From assembly GCA_002379855.1 (NCBI GenBank), contig DFUX01000067.1, positions 8,679-22,451 of the forward strand: 13,773 nucleotides of DNA, given 5' to 3'. The notes under the pieces are model-generated. The model had not been told where the DNA came from. It searched no databases and saw only the letters and a list, made by a program, of their open reading frames with translations. Shown here piece by piece: positions 7,678-13,735 of this stretch. How positions within the stretch are numbered: the stretch's first letter is position 1; each line of letters begins with the position of its first letter. The DNA is from Cloacimonetes bacterium UBA4175 (GTDB lineage: Bacteria; Cloacimonadota; Cloacimonadia; Cloacimonadales; Cloacimonadaceae). The position numbers were made by a program, and so were the translations under genes.

Positions 7678-8268
7678 TCAAACAAATATCCTGGTGATTG
7701 ACATGACCAGGGCGGACGCCAGCGGCATTTCCAGATTGTCGTCTATGGGCAGGTTGGCCACCTCGGACGCCGTTGCCGCCAGAGCGCCGGTGAAAGCTGT
7801 TATGGGATTGAGCTTGAAGGCAAGTGCATAGACGAAACAGCTCAGAAAACAGGCCAGGCTGCCTTCCAAAGATTTATTGCCGCCGCGAAACTTGCGCTTG
7901 CCCAGGTTTATTCCCACCAAAGCGGCGAAGGTATCCCCGATCGAAAGGAAGGACATGGCAAAGAAAGCCACTTCCGGCTCGAAGAACGTAACGCAGATCA
8001 TTGCCGAAAAAAGCAGATAGGTGGCTCCGGTAAAATCGCGCACCTCATGCTTGCGCAGCACGATGCCGAAAATCTTCCAGAAAGTCTTGCGGAAACTTTT
8101 CTGCCAGAAGCGGTGGAACTCTACGACCATGCACACCATGAACGCCGCCAGCAACAGATAGGACATCCAGTCGCGATGTTCAAAACCCAACACATACCTG
8201 TAGAAAAGCGGGATCGACAGCGATCCGATGTGGATGCTTTTGCGCAGGGTTTCTTTCAGGTGGATCAT
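7678..8268 (-). CDS. CTP-dependent polyprenol/dolichol/phytol-kinase-like membrane protein (SEC59 family)
   Basis: This 196-residue, mostly hydrophobic protein has about six membrane segments. It carries the hallmarks of the SEC59/DGK1/VTE5 family (COG0170-like): an N-terminal RKSIHIG (10-15), GDTFAALVG (111-119), GKRKFRGGNKSLEGSLACF (123-141), and an acidic EVANLPIDDNLEMPL segment (169-183). Characterised relatives use CTP to phosphorylate a membrane-embedded alcohol: dolichol, phytol or diacylglycerol. Bacterial members are mostly uncharacterised. The gene sits directly before a polyprenyl-phosphate glycosyltransferase, so making or recycling the polyprenyl-phosphate carrier is a natural inference, not shown by sequence. 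Phytol/isoprenoid salvage or lipid phosphorylation are alternatives. The start is ATG at 8268, 8 nt after the RecJ-like stop, with only a weak Shine-Dalgarno. Confidence 0.85.
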   Translation of the reverse strand: MIHLKETLRKSIHIGSLSIPLFYRYVLGFEHRDWMSYLLLAAFMVCMVVEFHRFWQKSFRKTFWKIFGIVLRKHEVRDFTGATYLLFSAMICVTFFEPEVAFFAMSFLSIGDTFAALVGINLGKRKFRGGNKSLEGSLACFLSCFVYALAFKLNPITAFTGALAATASEVANLPIDDNLEMPLASALVMSITRIFV

Positions 8269-8276
8269 GGGCTTGG

Positions 8277-9842
8277 CTACCTTGATTGTAGGTCTTTCTT
8301 TTTGCGAAACTCCAGCAAGCGCACTGTCTGGGGCCCTTTCCAGGAAACGATCGCCTCGCCTTGCCCCCCGGTACGCAGATTGCTTCCGCAGTTTTCGATA
8401 TTGAAGCGCTTTTGGAGATCATCGGCACTAACGTTGCGGATCAGGATGACAGGCTCGGGATTCTGCTGGCCAAAGGGGAGCAGCAGTTCAAGCTCCCGCC
8501 AGGCTTCCACGCTGAGGTCTGCCAAATCCGCTTTGGCGTCCACTTCAATTTCCCGCTTGGCATGATCCTGATCCAGTTCGGACTTGAGGTATTCGTTGTA
8601 GCATTCCAGGAAGGCGTCGTAATTTTCCGGCTCCAGCGAGAAACCCGCCGCTTTGACGTGCCCGCCATACTGGATCAGCAAATCCCGGCAATGTCGGAAG
8701 GCCTCCACCATGTTGAATCCATCGGAGCAGCGCCCTTCACAGACGATATGTCCGTTGTGCGGGGCGAGGATAATGGTGGGTGTCCCCAGTTTGTTCAGAA
8801 TATAGGTTGCAGCCGTGCCAAGCAGGCTGTAGGGGATCACTCCCTCGTCGTCAAAATAGATGAATCCGTTGCCCTCATAATCCACGGTGATGGTGTCCAG
8901 AAACCTGAAGACCTTGTTCAGTTCGCTTTCCCATTGCTTTTTCTGGGCTTCCATGTCTTCAAACAGCTCGGCTTTGGCGTCGCCCATCTGCAACAAAAAG
9001 CGCATCGCGGTGTGTTGGCCCCGTTCTTCCCTGCCATTGGCGATCAGCCTGGATGCCGACTGCATAAAGTTGAATATGTCCGTATAGCTGTCGATGCGGT
9101 TGAAGTTGCGCAGCAAAAAATCCACGCTCTGGTCATGTATATCGTTCCATCTTTCAAAGACATGACGCACGATTACCCTGTTCAGGCCGATCATCGGCAC
9201 CTTGTCCGCGATGGAGCCAACCGCCGTCCAGAAGAACGCGGATTCCGGCACGGGATGTTCGAGCAGCCTGCCCAGATAGCGGGTGAGCATCAACACAACC
9301 CCCACTCCCGCCAAAGCTTTGAAGGGATACTGGCAGTCAGGCAGTTGGGGATTGACGATGCCATAGGCTTTGGGAAGCTGCTCCGGCTGGATCAGGTGGT
9401 GATCCACGATGACCGTGTCGCAGCCAAGCCTGCTGAGGGCATCCACCCCCTGATAGCTGGAAATGCCGTTGTCAACGGCGATCGCCAGCGTGTAGCCTCC
9501 ATCGCGCACATAGTCGATGAAGCCCTGCTGAATGCCGTGCGGTTCCAGGTTACGGTTGGGGATGAAGTAGTTGTGCCTCTGATAGCCGCAGGAGTTTAAA
9601 AACTGGTAGAGGATGTAGGTGCTGGTGATGCCATCCGGATCGTCGTGGCCGAAAATCACCAGCGGTTCATTGGAATAGAGCGCTTTGCGGATACGTTCGG
9701 AAACCAGGCCGATATTGGCAAGCAGCGCTTCATCGGGCAGGTCTTCCACTGTAGCGCGCAGGTCAGCTTCCAGAAATCCTCTCCTGGCAGCCACCGCGCG
9801 CAGAATTCGTTTACCTTCCGGGTTTGCTTGTGATCCCATCAC
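8277..9842 (-). CDS. RecJ-like DHH/DHHA1-family single-strand DNA exonuclease
   Basis: The 521-residue protein has the DHH phosphoesterase core: motif I GHDDPDGITS (65-74), DNG (124-126), VDHH (146-149), AGVGV (178-182) and SIADKVPM (210-217). A DHHA1 domain with GGHVKAAGFS (393-402) and an OB-like C-terminal part starting around LLPFGQQNPEPV (454-465) follow. This order matches RecJ, a 5'-3' single-strand DNA exonuclease of recombination and mismatch repair; E. coli RecJ is 577 residues. Motif I begins HDD instead of the usual DYD of bacterial RecJ, a form more like archaeal RecJ/GAN or NrnA-type proteins, so substrate preference may differ. The first codon is GTG at 9842, overlapping the TAG of the upstream gene (TAGTG), with GGAGG 10 nt upstream. 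An ATG at 9839, one codon later, is equally possible. It is probably translationally coupled to the barrel gene. Confidence 0.9.
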   Translation of the reverse strand: MMGSQANPEGKRILRAVAARRGFLEADLRATVEDLPDEALLANIGLVSERIRKALYSNEPLVIFGHDDPDGITSTYILYQFLNSCGYQRHNYFIPNRNLEPHGIQQGFIDYVRDGGYTLAIAVDNGISSYQGVDALSRLGCDTVIVDHHLIQPEQLPKAYGIVNPQLPDCQYPFKALAGVGVVLMLTRYLGRLLEHPVPESAFFWTAVGSIADKVPMIGLNRVIVRHVFERWNDIHDQSVDFLLRNFNRIDSYTDIFNFMQSASRLIANGREERGQHTAMRFLLQMGDAKAELFEDMEAQKKQWESELNKVFRFLDTITVDYEGNGFIYFDDEGVIPYSLLGTAATYILNKLGTPTIILAPHNGHIVCEGRCSDGFNMVEAFRHCRDLLIQYGGHVKAAGFSLEPENYDAFLECYNEYLKSELDQDHAKREIEVDAKADLADLSVEAWRELELLLPFGQQNPEPVILIRNVSADDLQKRFNIENCGSNLRTGGQGEAIVSWKGPQTVRLLEFRKKKDLQSR

Positions 9843-11044
9843 TATTCAGCGTCCTCCTTCACAGGTATCTCTCTGGGGGCGCTGCGGTTGGCGGCTTTGT
9901 TCAGAAGGTCGGAACCGGTAAAGCCAAACATCAGCATGAAACTGTTGTCGGAAAGCCCGTTCTGATCCAGCGATCCTCTTTGCAGATACTGAAAACCGAT
10001 GTCGATCCTGTTTTGCCCATCCTTGAATTTCAAAGACATGCCTCCGCTCAGCGTCAGCTCGTCCAGATACTCTCCGCCGGAGCGGAAAGGCAACTGGCGA
10101 TAGGCAACGCCAGCCCGCAGAGGCAGCCTCAATAACACCTTTTTATCCTTGTCTGGAGCCGGTTCATAAGCCAGCCCCAGCCCCAGTTTCCAGCCATCCC
10201 GGTAATCCCGCTCATTTATCTGGCTCCACAGCTCGTAGTTCAGGTCGCTGGCCACTTTGATCTCCTTGCTCAAACGCGCGGTTCCGCTCAAGCCGAACCT
10301 GTCGGGAAGCTTGTATTCGCAGTCGCTTTGCTCCTCCTCGTGGATGGAGGTGCGGGTCTCATCGCCTTTGAGGGTGGCACGCAAGCCGTAGTACGCGCCA
10401 AAGGAGTAGTTGTCAAAATACTTGAGCACCCCGGCGGTCAGGCTGGGATTGCTGTATCCCCTGGAAAGCTCTTCCCTGGTGTTAAAATACACGTCCGCGT
10501 CAGTGCGTGACAAATTGCGCGTCTCGTGCCCGAAATAGTAGTTGCCGCTCACTCCCGCCTGAAATCCCGGCCACGCGTAGCTGTAGATCAGATCGCCCCG
10601 GAACAGGTATCTGTCCATGCTTTGCTTTTCCAGCGAGCCGTTGAACTCTCGCTGGTTTTCCACCACCCCGGAGGCCTGGGAATGGAACTGGAAGCCCACG
10701 CGGTGGCTTTTGACGGGAACGCTCAGGCTGAAATAGGGGAAGTCCAGCGAGTTGTCCAGATAGCTGTAATCGCCTCCCCCGTCCCTGGAACGGTACCGGT
10801 TGTAGCCGGCCAGGATGCCGGTGGAAAACAGAGTCCGGTTGCCAAGGCTGCTCATGGCGGGGTTGCCGTAACCCGCGTTGACGCGGAAGATGTCGCTGGC
10901 GCCGGTGTCCCCCATACCCAGGCCGTAGATGTCCGTGCCGTAATACTGCACCGGAAAGCCGTCGTAGGAAAAGATGGAATTGCCCGCCCACAACCAGCCC
11001 GCGGCCAGACAGAGCGCGAAGCTCAGGATCAGTAGTTTATTCAT
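9842..11044 (-). CDS. FadL/OMPP1-like outer-membrane beta-barrel protein
   Basis: The 400-residue precursor has a clear Sec signal peptide, MNKLLILSFALCLAAGWLWA, probably cut after Ala20. Next comes the segment YGLGMGDTGASDIFRVNAGYGNPAMSSLG (about residues 40-68). Its glycine-rich 'GLGMGDTG' followed by 'NPA' is typical of the FadL/OMPP1 and PorV-like N-terminus. The rest alternates aromatic and polar residues in strands of about ten, ending near residue 380 (SFMLMFGFTGSDLL), consistent with a barrel of around 14 strands. A short charged tail follows. Family members carry hydrophobic molecules across the outer membrane or, as PorV, serve type IX secretion; which applies here is unknown. It lies 17 nt after the tatD stop. 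The ATG at 11044 has a weak purine-rich Shine-Dalgarno but is fixed by the signal peptide. One cysteine remains in the mature protein. Confidence 0.8.
   Translation of the reverse strand: MNKLLILSFALCLAAGWLWAGNSIFSYDGFPVQYYGTDIYGLGMGDTGASDIFRVNAGYGNPAMSSLGNRTLFSTGILAGYNRYRSRDGGGDYSYLDNSLDFPYFSLSVPVKSHRVGFQFHSQASGVVENQREFNGSLEKQSMDRYLFRGDLIYSYAWPGFQAGVSGNYYFGHETRNLSRTDADVYFNTREELSRGYSNPSLTAGVLKYFDNYSFGAYYGLRATLKGDETRTSIHEEEQSDCEYKLPDRFGLSGTARLSKEIKVASDLNYELWSQINERDYRDGWKLGLGLAYEPAPDKDKKVLLRLPLRAGVAYRQLPFRSGGEYLDELTLSGGMSLKFKDGQNRIDIGFQYLQRGSLDQNGLSDNSFMLMFGFTGSDLLNKAANRSAPREIPVKEDAE
9853..9857 (-). promoter_or_regulatory. Shine-Dalgarno for the RecJ-like gene
   Basis: GGAGG on the minus strand lies inside the end of the barrel gene, 10 nt before the GTG at 9842 and 13 nt before the ATG at 9839. 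The shorter spacing slightly favours the GTG, whose first base is the last base of the upstream TAG. Confidence 0.6.
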
Positions 11045-11061
11045 TATCTATCTCTTTGGAT

Positions 11062-11886
11062 TTATTTAGTTTTCTTGCTTTTTTTGCTTTTACCTTTGTG
11101 TCCGGCTTTGTGATGCTGCGGTTTCACCGGATCGGGTGGCACGCGGAAAAAGCGGTGCGCGTTGATAAAAGCTTGTTCGGCAATCTCGTTGGGCGTGGTT
11201 TCCCGCACCTCAGCCAGCTTTTCAGCCACCTTGTGCAGATGCAGCGGGCTGTTGCGCTCTCCCCGGTGATGCTGGGGAGGCAGGTAGGGGCAGTCCGTTT
11301 CCAGCATGAATTGGTCTGCCGGCACCATGCGGATCACGTCGTTCAGATTGGAATTGGCATAGGTGACCGTGGCGGTAAAGGAGATCATCCAGCCCTCATC
11401 CAGCACCTGCTGGGCAAAGATGATATCGCCGGAAAAGCAGTGGAATACAACGTCTTTGGCGTTCACGCTTTTCAGTATCTTGAAGCACTCCTGGTGAGCG
11501 TCCCGGTTGTGCACCACGATAGGCAGGTCATAATCCACGGCCAGCAGCGCCTGGTTGTAAAATACGTCCCGCTGCACCGTGAAGGGCGACAGGTTGCGGA
11601 AAAAGTCCAGCCCGATCTCTCCGATCGCCAGCACCTTTTTTTCTCTGGCCAGACGCTTCACAAACTCGGCATCGAACTCGGTGGCGTCATGGGGATGGTA
11701 TCCCGCCGTGGCAAAGATATGGGGATGCTTCTTCGCCAGTTCCAGCGAATTAAGCGAGGTTTCGCGGTTAAAACCGACATTGATGATATACTCGATTCCG
11801 CTGTCGAAGCATTTCTGGATCAGCGCTTCCCGGTCTGGTTCAAAATCCGGCAGGTCGAGGTGGGCGTGTGTTTCAAACAGTCTCAT
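11062..11886 (-). CDS. tatD: TatD-family metal-dependent hydrolase (DNase)
   Basis: With the ATG at 11886 the protein has 274 residues and an amidohydrolase-fold TatD signature. The metal-binding THAHLD (6-11; His7, His9) is followed by GYHPHDA (62-68), AIGEIGLDF (87-95; Glu90), VVHNRDA (124-130; His126), FHCFSG (148-153; His149) and ETDCPYLPP (196-204; Asp198). Family members are 3'-5' exo/endonucleases acting on DNA or RNA in repair and turnover; some remove D-amino acids or act in RNA quality control. A TTG 12 codons upstream would add a non-conserved tail, so the ATG, which starts MRLFETHAHL like other family members, is preferred although its Shine-Dalgarno is weak. After the family core ends (about residue 250) there is an extra lysine- and histidine-rich tail of about 22 residues. 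The gene is first in the eight-gene minus-strand cluster. Confidence 0.93.
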   Translation of the reverse strand: MRLFETHAHLDLPDFEPDREALIQKCFDSGIEYIINVGFNRETSLNSLELAKKHPHIFATAGYHPHDATEFDAEFVKRLAREKKVLAIGEIGLDFFRNLSPFTVQRDVFYNQALLAVDYDLPIVVHNRDAHQECFKILKSVNAKDVVFHCFSGDIIFAQQVLDEGWMISFTATVTYANSNLNDVIRMVPADQFMLETDCPYLPPQHHRGERNSPLHLHKVAEKLAEVRETTPNEIAEQAFINAHRFFRVPPDPVKPQHHKAGHKGKSKKSKKTK

Positions 11887-11942
11887 GTATAGTGCTTTAT
11901 CCCTAAGATATATTTCAAACAAGAAAAATACACGGCTGATTT

Positions 11943-11958
11943 CTTGTCAATTGAAAAG
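11943..11958. promoter_or_regulatory. Near-palindrome over a possible tatD -35 box
   Basis: CTTGTCAATTGAAAAG is self-complementary at 14 of 16 positions, centred on CAATTG. Read on the minus strand it contains TTGACA, a perfect -35 hexamer pointing toward tatD. A dimeric regulator could bind here, but a suitably spaced -10 is not obvious, so both the operator and the promoter call are tentative. Confidence 0.3.
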
Positions 11959-12122
11959 AACAATCCAGCCTCGCGGCAGAAGCTCTCCGCAGTTTTTTCC
12001 AACCGAATTGTTCCTTATGGATTGTCCACGGTATCATTTCTGAACGAGGCTCCCTTCAGATGCGTCTTTCCCGCGTCTTTGCCCTTTGCACCACAGTTAG
12101 TTGATAGTGCTTAATTATTTCC

Positions 12123-12150
12123 TTGACTTATATTGGCATCGGAATATTAT
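12123..12150 (+). promoter_or_regulatory. Sigma-70-type promoter of the OmpA-family gene
   Basis: TTGACT (12123-12128) and TATTAT (12145-12150) are separated by 16 bp, each one mismatch from consensus, about 34 bp before the ATG. A GAGGT Shine-Dalgarno (12172-12176) lies 7 nt before that ATG. The leader would be short, around 25 nt. Confidence 0.65.
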
Positions 12151-12183
12151 GACTTGAACCACAAAATCTATGAGGTAAATTAA

Positions 12184-13236
12184 ATGACAAAGATTACACG
12201 CATCATTCTGATAGCATTGGTTATAATGGCTGTCTCACAGCTTGCTTTCGCCTTTGAAAGCACCGTTAGCCTGCGCGGCGGACTCACCATGTCCAAAAGC
12301 GATTTTGACGGAACTGACGACACCCACGGCAATTTCGGCCTTTCCTATGAAGCCTGGCTCAAGGACTATCTGAGCGTCGGCATCGCTCCCTATTTGACCC
12401 GCATGGGCGGCGAGCGCGATGTGGATAAGCAACACCAAAACGGCAACTACGAAGCCAGCCTGATCGGCGCCGACCTGCTGGTCAAATACCGTCCCACCAA
12501 AAAAGCGGTCATCGATTTTGAAGACTGCGCCCTGACCCGCATCGCCCCCTTTGCCAATCTTGGCCTGGGCCTTGCCAGCTTCAGTTCAGAGGGTTACATC
12601 CAACCTGTATGGGCAGGCGCTCCACGGACAGATTATGACGAAAGCGGCCTGGCATTCATGCTTCCCACCTTTGGCGTGGGCGTCTCTTTCATGACCAAAT
12701 GGAACCTGAACATGGACCTCGGCCTGCAGCTTGTGCATTCACTCAACGACAAGATCGACAACCTTGAGGAAGACGACATGAATGACGGCTTCCTCAATCC
12801 CTACCTGAGCGTTGGCTACACCTTCGGCGGCAAAAAGGACGACAGCTCCGCCCGCAGAAAACCCACCCGCATCCTGCGCAACTATGTGACCATGGAAGAA
12901 GACTTCTCCCTCAAGGGAGTCCAGTTTGAATTTGACAGCGACAAGCTGACCAACGAAGCCCAGGACATCCTCAAGGAAGTGGTGGATGCCATGCAGAAAA
13001 GCCCCAAGGTCAAACTCGACATCCAGGGCCACACCGACAACGTCGGCACCGACAAATACAACGATGACCTCTCCCTGCGCCGCGCCGAGTCTGTAAAGAA
13101 ATTCCTGGTCAGCAACGGCATCGATGAAGCCCGCCTCACCACCCAGGGCTTTGGCTCCTCCCAACCCATCGCCACCAATGATACCGAAGAAGGACGCGCC
13201 GAAAACCGCCGCATCGAATTCGTTATCGTTAAGTAA
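12184..13236 (+). CDS. OmpA-family outer-membrane protein with peptidoglycan-binding domain
   Basis: The 350-residue precursor has a Sec signal peptide (cut after about Ala23, in QLAFAFES). The mature part is an eight-strand-like N-terminal barrel (about 25-215) whose last strand is LNPYLSVGYTFGG, then a short linker (216-240). The OmpA C-terminal domain (about 243-350) opens with GVQFEFDSDKL. It holds GHTDNVGTDKYNDDLSLRRAESV (282-304) and ends NRRIEFVIVK. Asp285 and Arg300 match the residues of E. coli OmpA (Asp271, Arg286) that grip diaminopimelate in peptidoglycan. The role is to tie the outer membrane to the cell wall. The gene stands alone with its own promoter, good Shine-Dalgarno and strong terminator. 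Its codons strongly favour C-ending forms such as GGC, GCC and ACC, as expected for an abundant protein. A single cysteine (Cys115) lies in the barrel. Confidence 0.94.
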   Translation: MTKITRIILIALVIMAVSQLAFAFESTVSLRGGLTMSKSDFDGTDDTHGNFGLSYEAWLKDYLSVGIAPYLTRMGGERDVDKQHQNGNYEASLIGADLLVKYRPTKKAVIDFEDCALTRIAPFANLGLGLASFSSEGYIQPVWAGAPRTDYDESGLAFMLPTFGVGVSFMTKWNLNMDLGLQLVHSLNDKIDNLEEDDMNDGFLNPYLSVGYTFGGKKDDSSARRKPTRILRNYVTMEEDFSLKGVQFEFDSDKLTNEAQDILKEVVDAMQKSPKVKLDIQGHTDNVGTDKYNDDLSLRRAESVKKFLVSNGIDEARLTTQGFGSSQPIATNDTEEGRAENRRIEFVIVK

Positions 13237-13277
13237 GGTATTACGTTAGGCAGCCGCAACGCGCTGCATAATTCTTC

Positions 13278-13306
13278 AGCCCCCATACGTTTGGGGGCTT
13301 TTCTTT
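13278..13306 (+). terminator. Rho-independent terminator of the OmpA-family gene
   Basis: A perfect 8-bp stem, AGCCCCCA (13278-13285) with TGGGGGCT (13292-13299), and a 6-nt loop are followed by TTTCTTT, about 40 nt after the stop codon. It is a clear intrinsic terminator for plus-strand transcription. Confidence 0.92.
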
Positions 13307-13338
13307 GCCCCTTTCGCATGGTACTTGCCAATTAATGC

Positions 13339-13380
13339 GCCCGCCTGAAATAAATGCCGCCCTCATTTGACGGGGTGGGC
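13339..13380. repeat. 42-nt two-stem hairpin
   Basis: GCCCGCC (13339-13345) pairs with GGTGGGC (13374-13380) with one G-T wobble. Inside, AAATG (13352-13356) pairs with CATTT (13364-13368) around a 7-nt loop. No T tract follows, so it is not an ordinary terminator. Whether it is RNA structure or the relic of a mobile repeat is unknown. Confidence 0.45.
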
Positions 13381-13394
13381 TAAGTCTATATTTT

Positions 13395-13433
13395 CCTTAG
13401 GTCATCCTTAACTTGGTGAGGGATGACCTAAGG
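13395..13433. repeat. Perfect 13-bp inverted repeat
   Basis: CCTTAGGTCATCC (13395-13407) and GGATGACCTAAGG (13421-13433) are exact reverse complements separated by 13 nt. The inner bases ATCCTTA and the outer AAGGATGAT also allow an alternative pairing. No gene follows for it to control within the window. Confidence 0.75.
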
Positions 13434-13530
13434 ATGATGGCAGCAAATGCAGTAGCAGCAAGGGAGAGCGCTATGAAGGAATATGCAGATTATTGCCGTT
13501 GTTATTGGTGAATGTCATACTATATTGTTT

Positions 13531-13570
13531 GCGTTCTTTTCCTGAGATAGTGAAAAGGATTATAGAACGC
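13531..13570. repeat. Compound hairpin
   Basis: GCGTTCT (13531-13537) is the reverse complement of AGAACGC (13564-13570), and nested inside, CTTTTC (13536-13541) matches GAAAAG (13552-13557). The two stems share two bases, so only one can be full length at a time. The right arm merges into the CGCGGAT/CGCAGAT repeat zone. Confidence 0.55.
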
Positions 13571-13597
13571 GGATAACTGGATCGACAGGATCAGCAG

Positions 13598-13673
13598 GAT
13601 ATTTGAAGTTGGAAAGGTGGTTCACGCAGATTGGCGCAGATAAAAAGCGCAGATATTTGAAGGTGGAATGGTG
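13598..13673 (+). repeat. 22-bp direct repeat (54-bp period) enclosing three CGCAGAT units
   Basis: The 22 bases at 13598-13619 recur at 13652-13673 with 20 identities (both begin GATATTTGAAG). Between them CGCAGAT occurs at 13625, 13635 and 13648, and the related CGCGGAT at 13569 shortly before. Degenerate arrays of such short units are known from many environmental bacterial genomes; linking this one to them is inference. Confidence 0.7.
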
Positions 13674-13704
13674 AGCTGAAACAAGTCCAACAAGCTATAT
13701 ACTA

Positions 13705-13730
13705 TGTCATCACGGGCAAGTCGGGGACCT
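13705..13730 (+). repeat. Right copy of the dispersed repeat, inverted partner of 5-29
   Basis: TGTCATCACGGGC, two bases, GTCGGGG, one base, CCT. The partner at 5-29 is in the opposite orientation and differs by one indel and one to two substitutions. The flanking bases do not match for long, so the shared core is short or both copies have decayed. Confidence 0.7.
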
Positions 13731-13735
13731 TTGGG

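Larger units (their letters stand above)
11887..12183. promoter_or_regulatory. Divergent intergenic region between tatD and the OmpA-family gene
   Basis: These 297 bp hold no credible gene. They must carry the start signals of the minus-strand operon and of the plus-strand ompA-type gene. Near the tatD side, a TTGACA at 11945-11950 (minus) lies inside a 16-bp near-palindrome (11943-11958), but its best -10 match (TATTTT) is only 14 bp away. Toward ompA there is a short direct repeat of GCGTCTTT (12062-12069 and 12073-12080) and the ompA promoter. Confidence 0.6.

Noticed and set aside
8361..9599. Long open frame (412 codons) on the plus strand opposite the RecJ-like gene
   Set aside because: The opposite strand encodes all DHH and DHHA1 motifs. 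The plus-strand frame shows no domain and is a shadow of biased third positions.
11056..11892. Open frame of 278 codons opposite tatD
   Set aside because: tatD has all catalytic residues on the minus strand; the opposite frame has no family features.
11971..11999. GCGG...CCGC followed by a T run upstream of ompA, considered as a terminator
   Set aside because: Only 4 bp of stem with a 10-nt loop, and no plus-strand gene ends before it.
12739..13331. Minus-strand open frames overlapping the OmpA-family gene
   Set aside because: The plus-strand OmpA domain is unmistakable; the antisense frames are low-complexity by-products of its C-ending codons.
13440..13510. Short start codons with purine-rich sequence after the 13-bp inverted repeat, considered as a small gene
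   Set aside because: Frames close within a few codons or lack any recognisable composition; no supported small protein.
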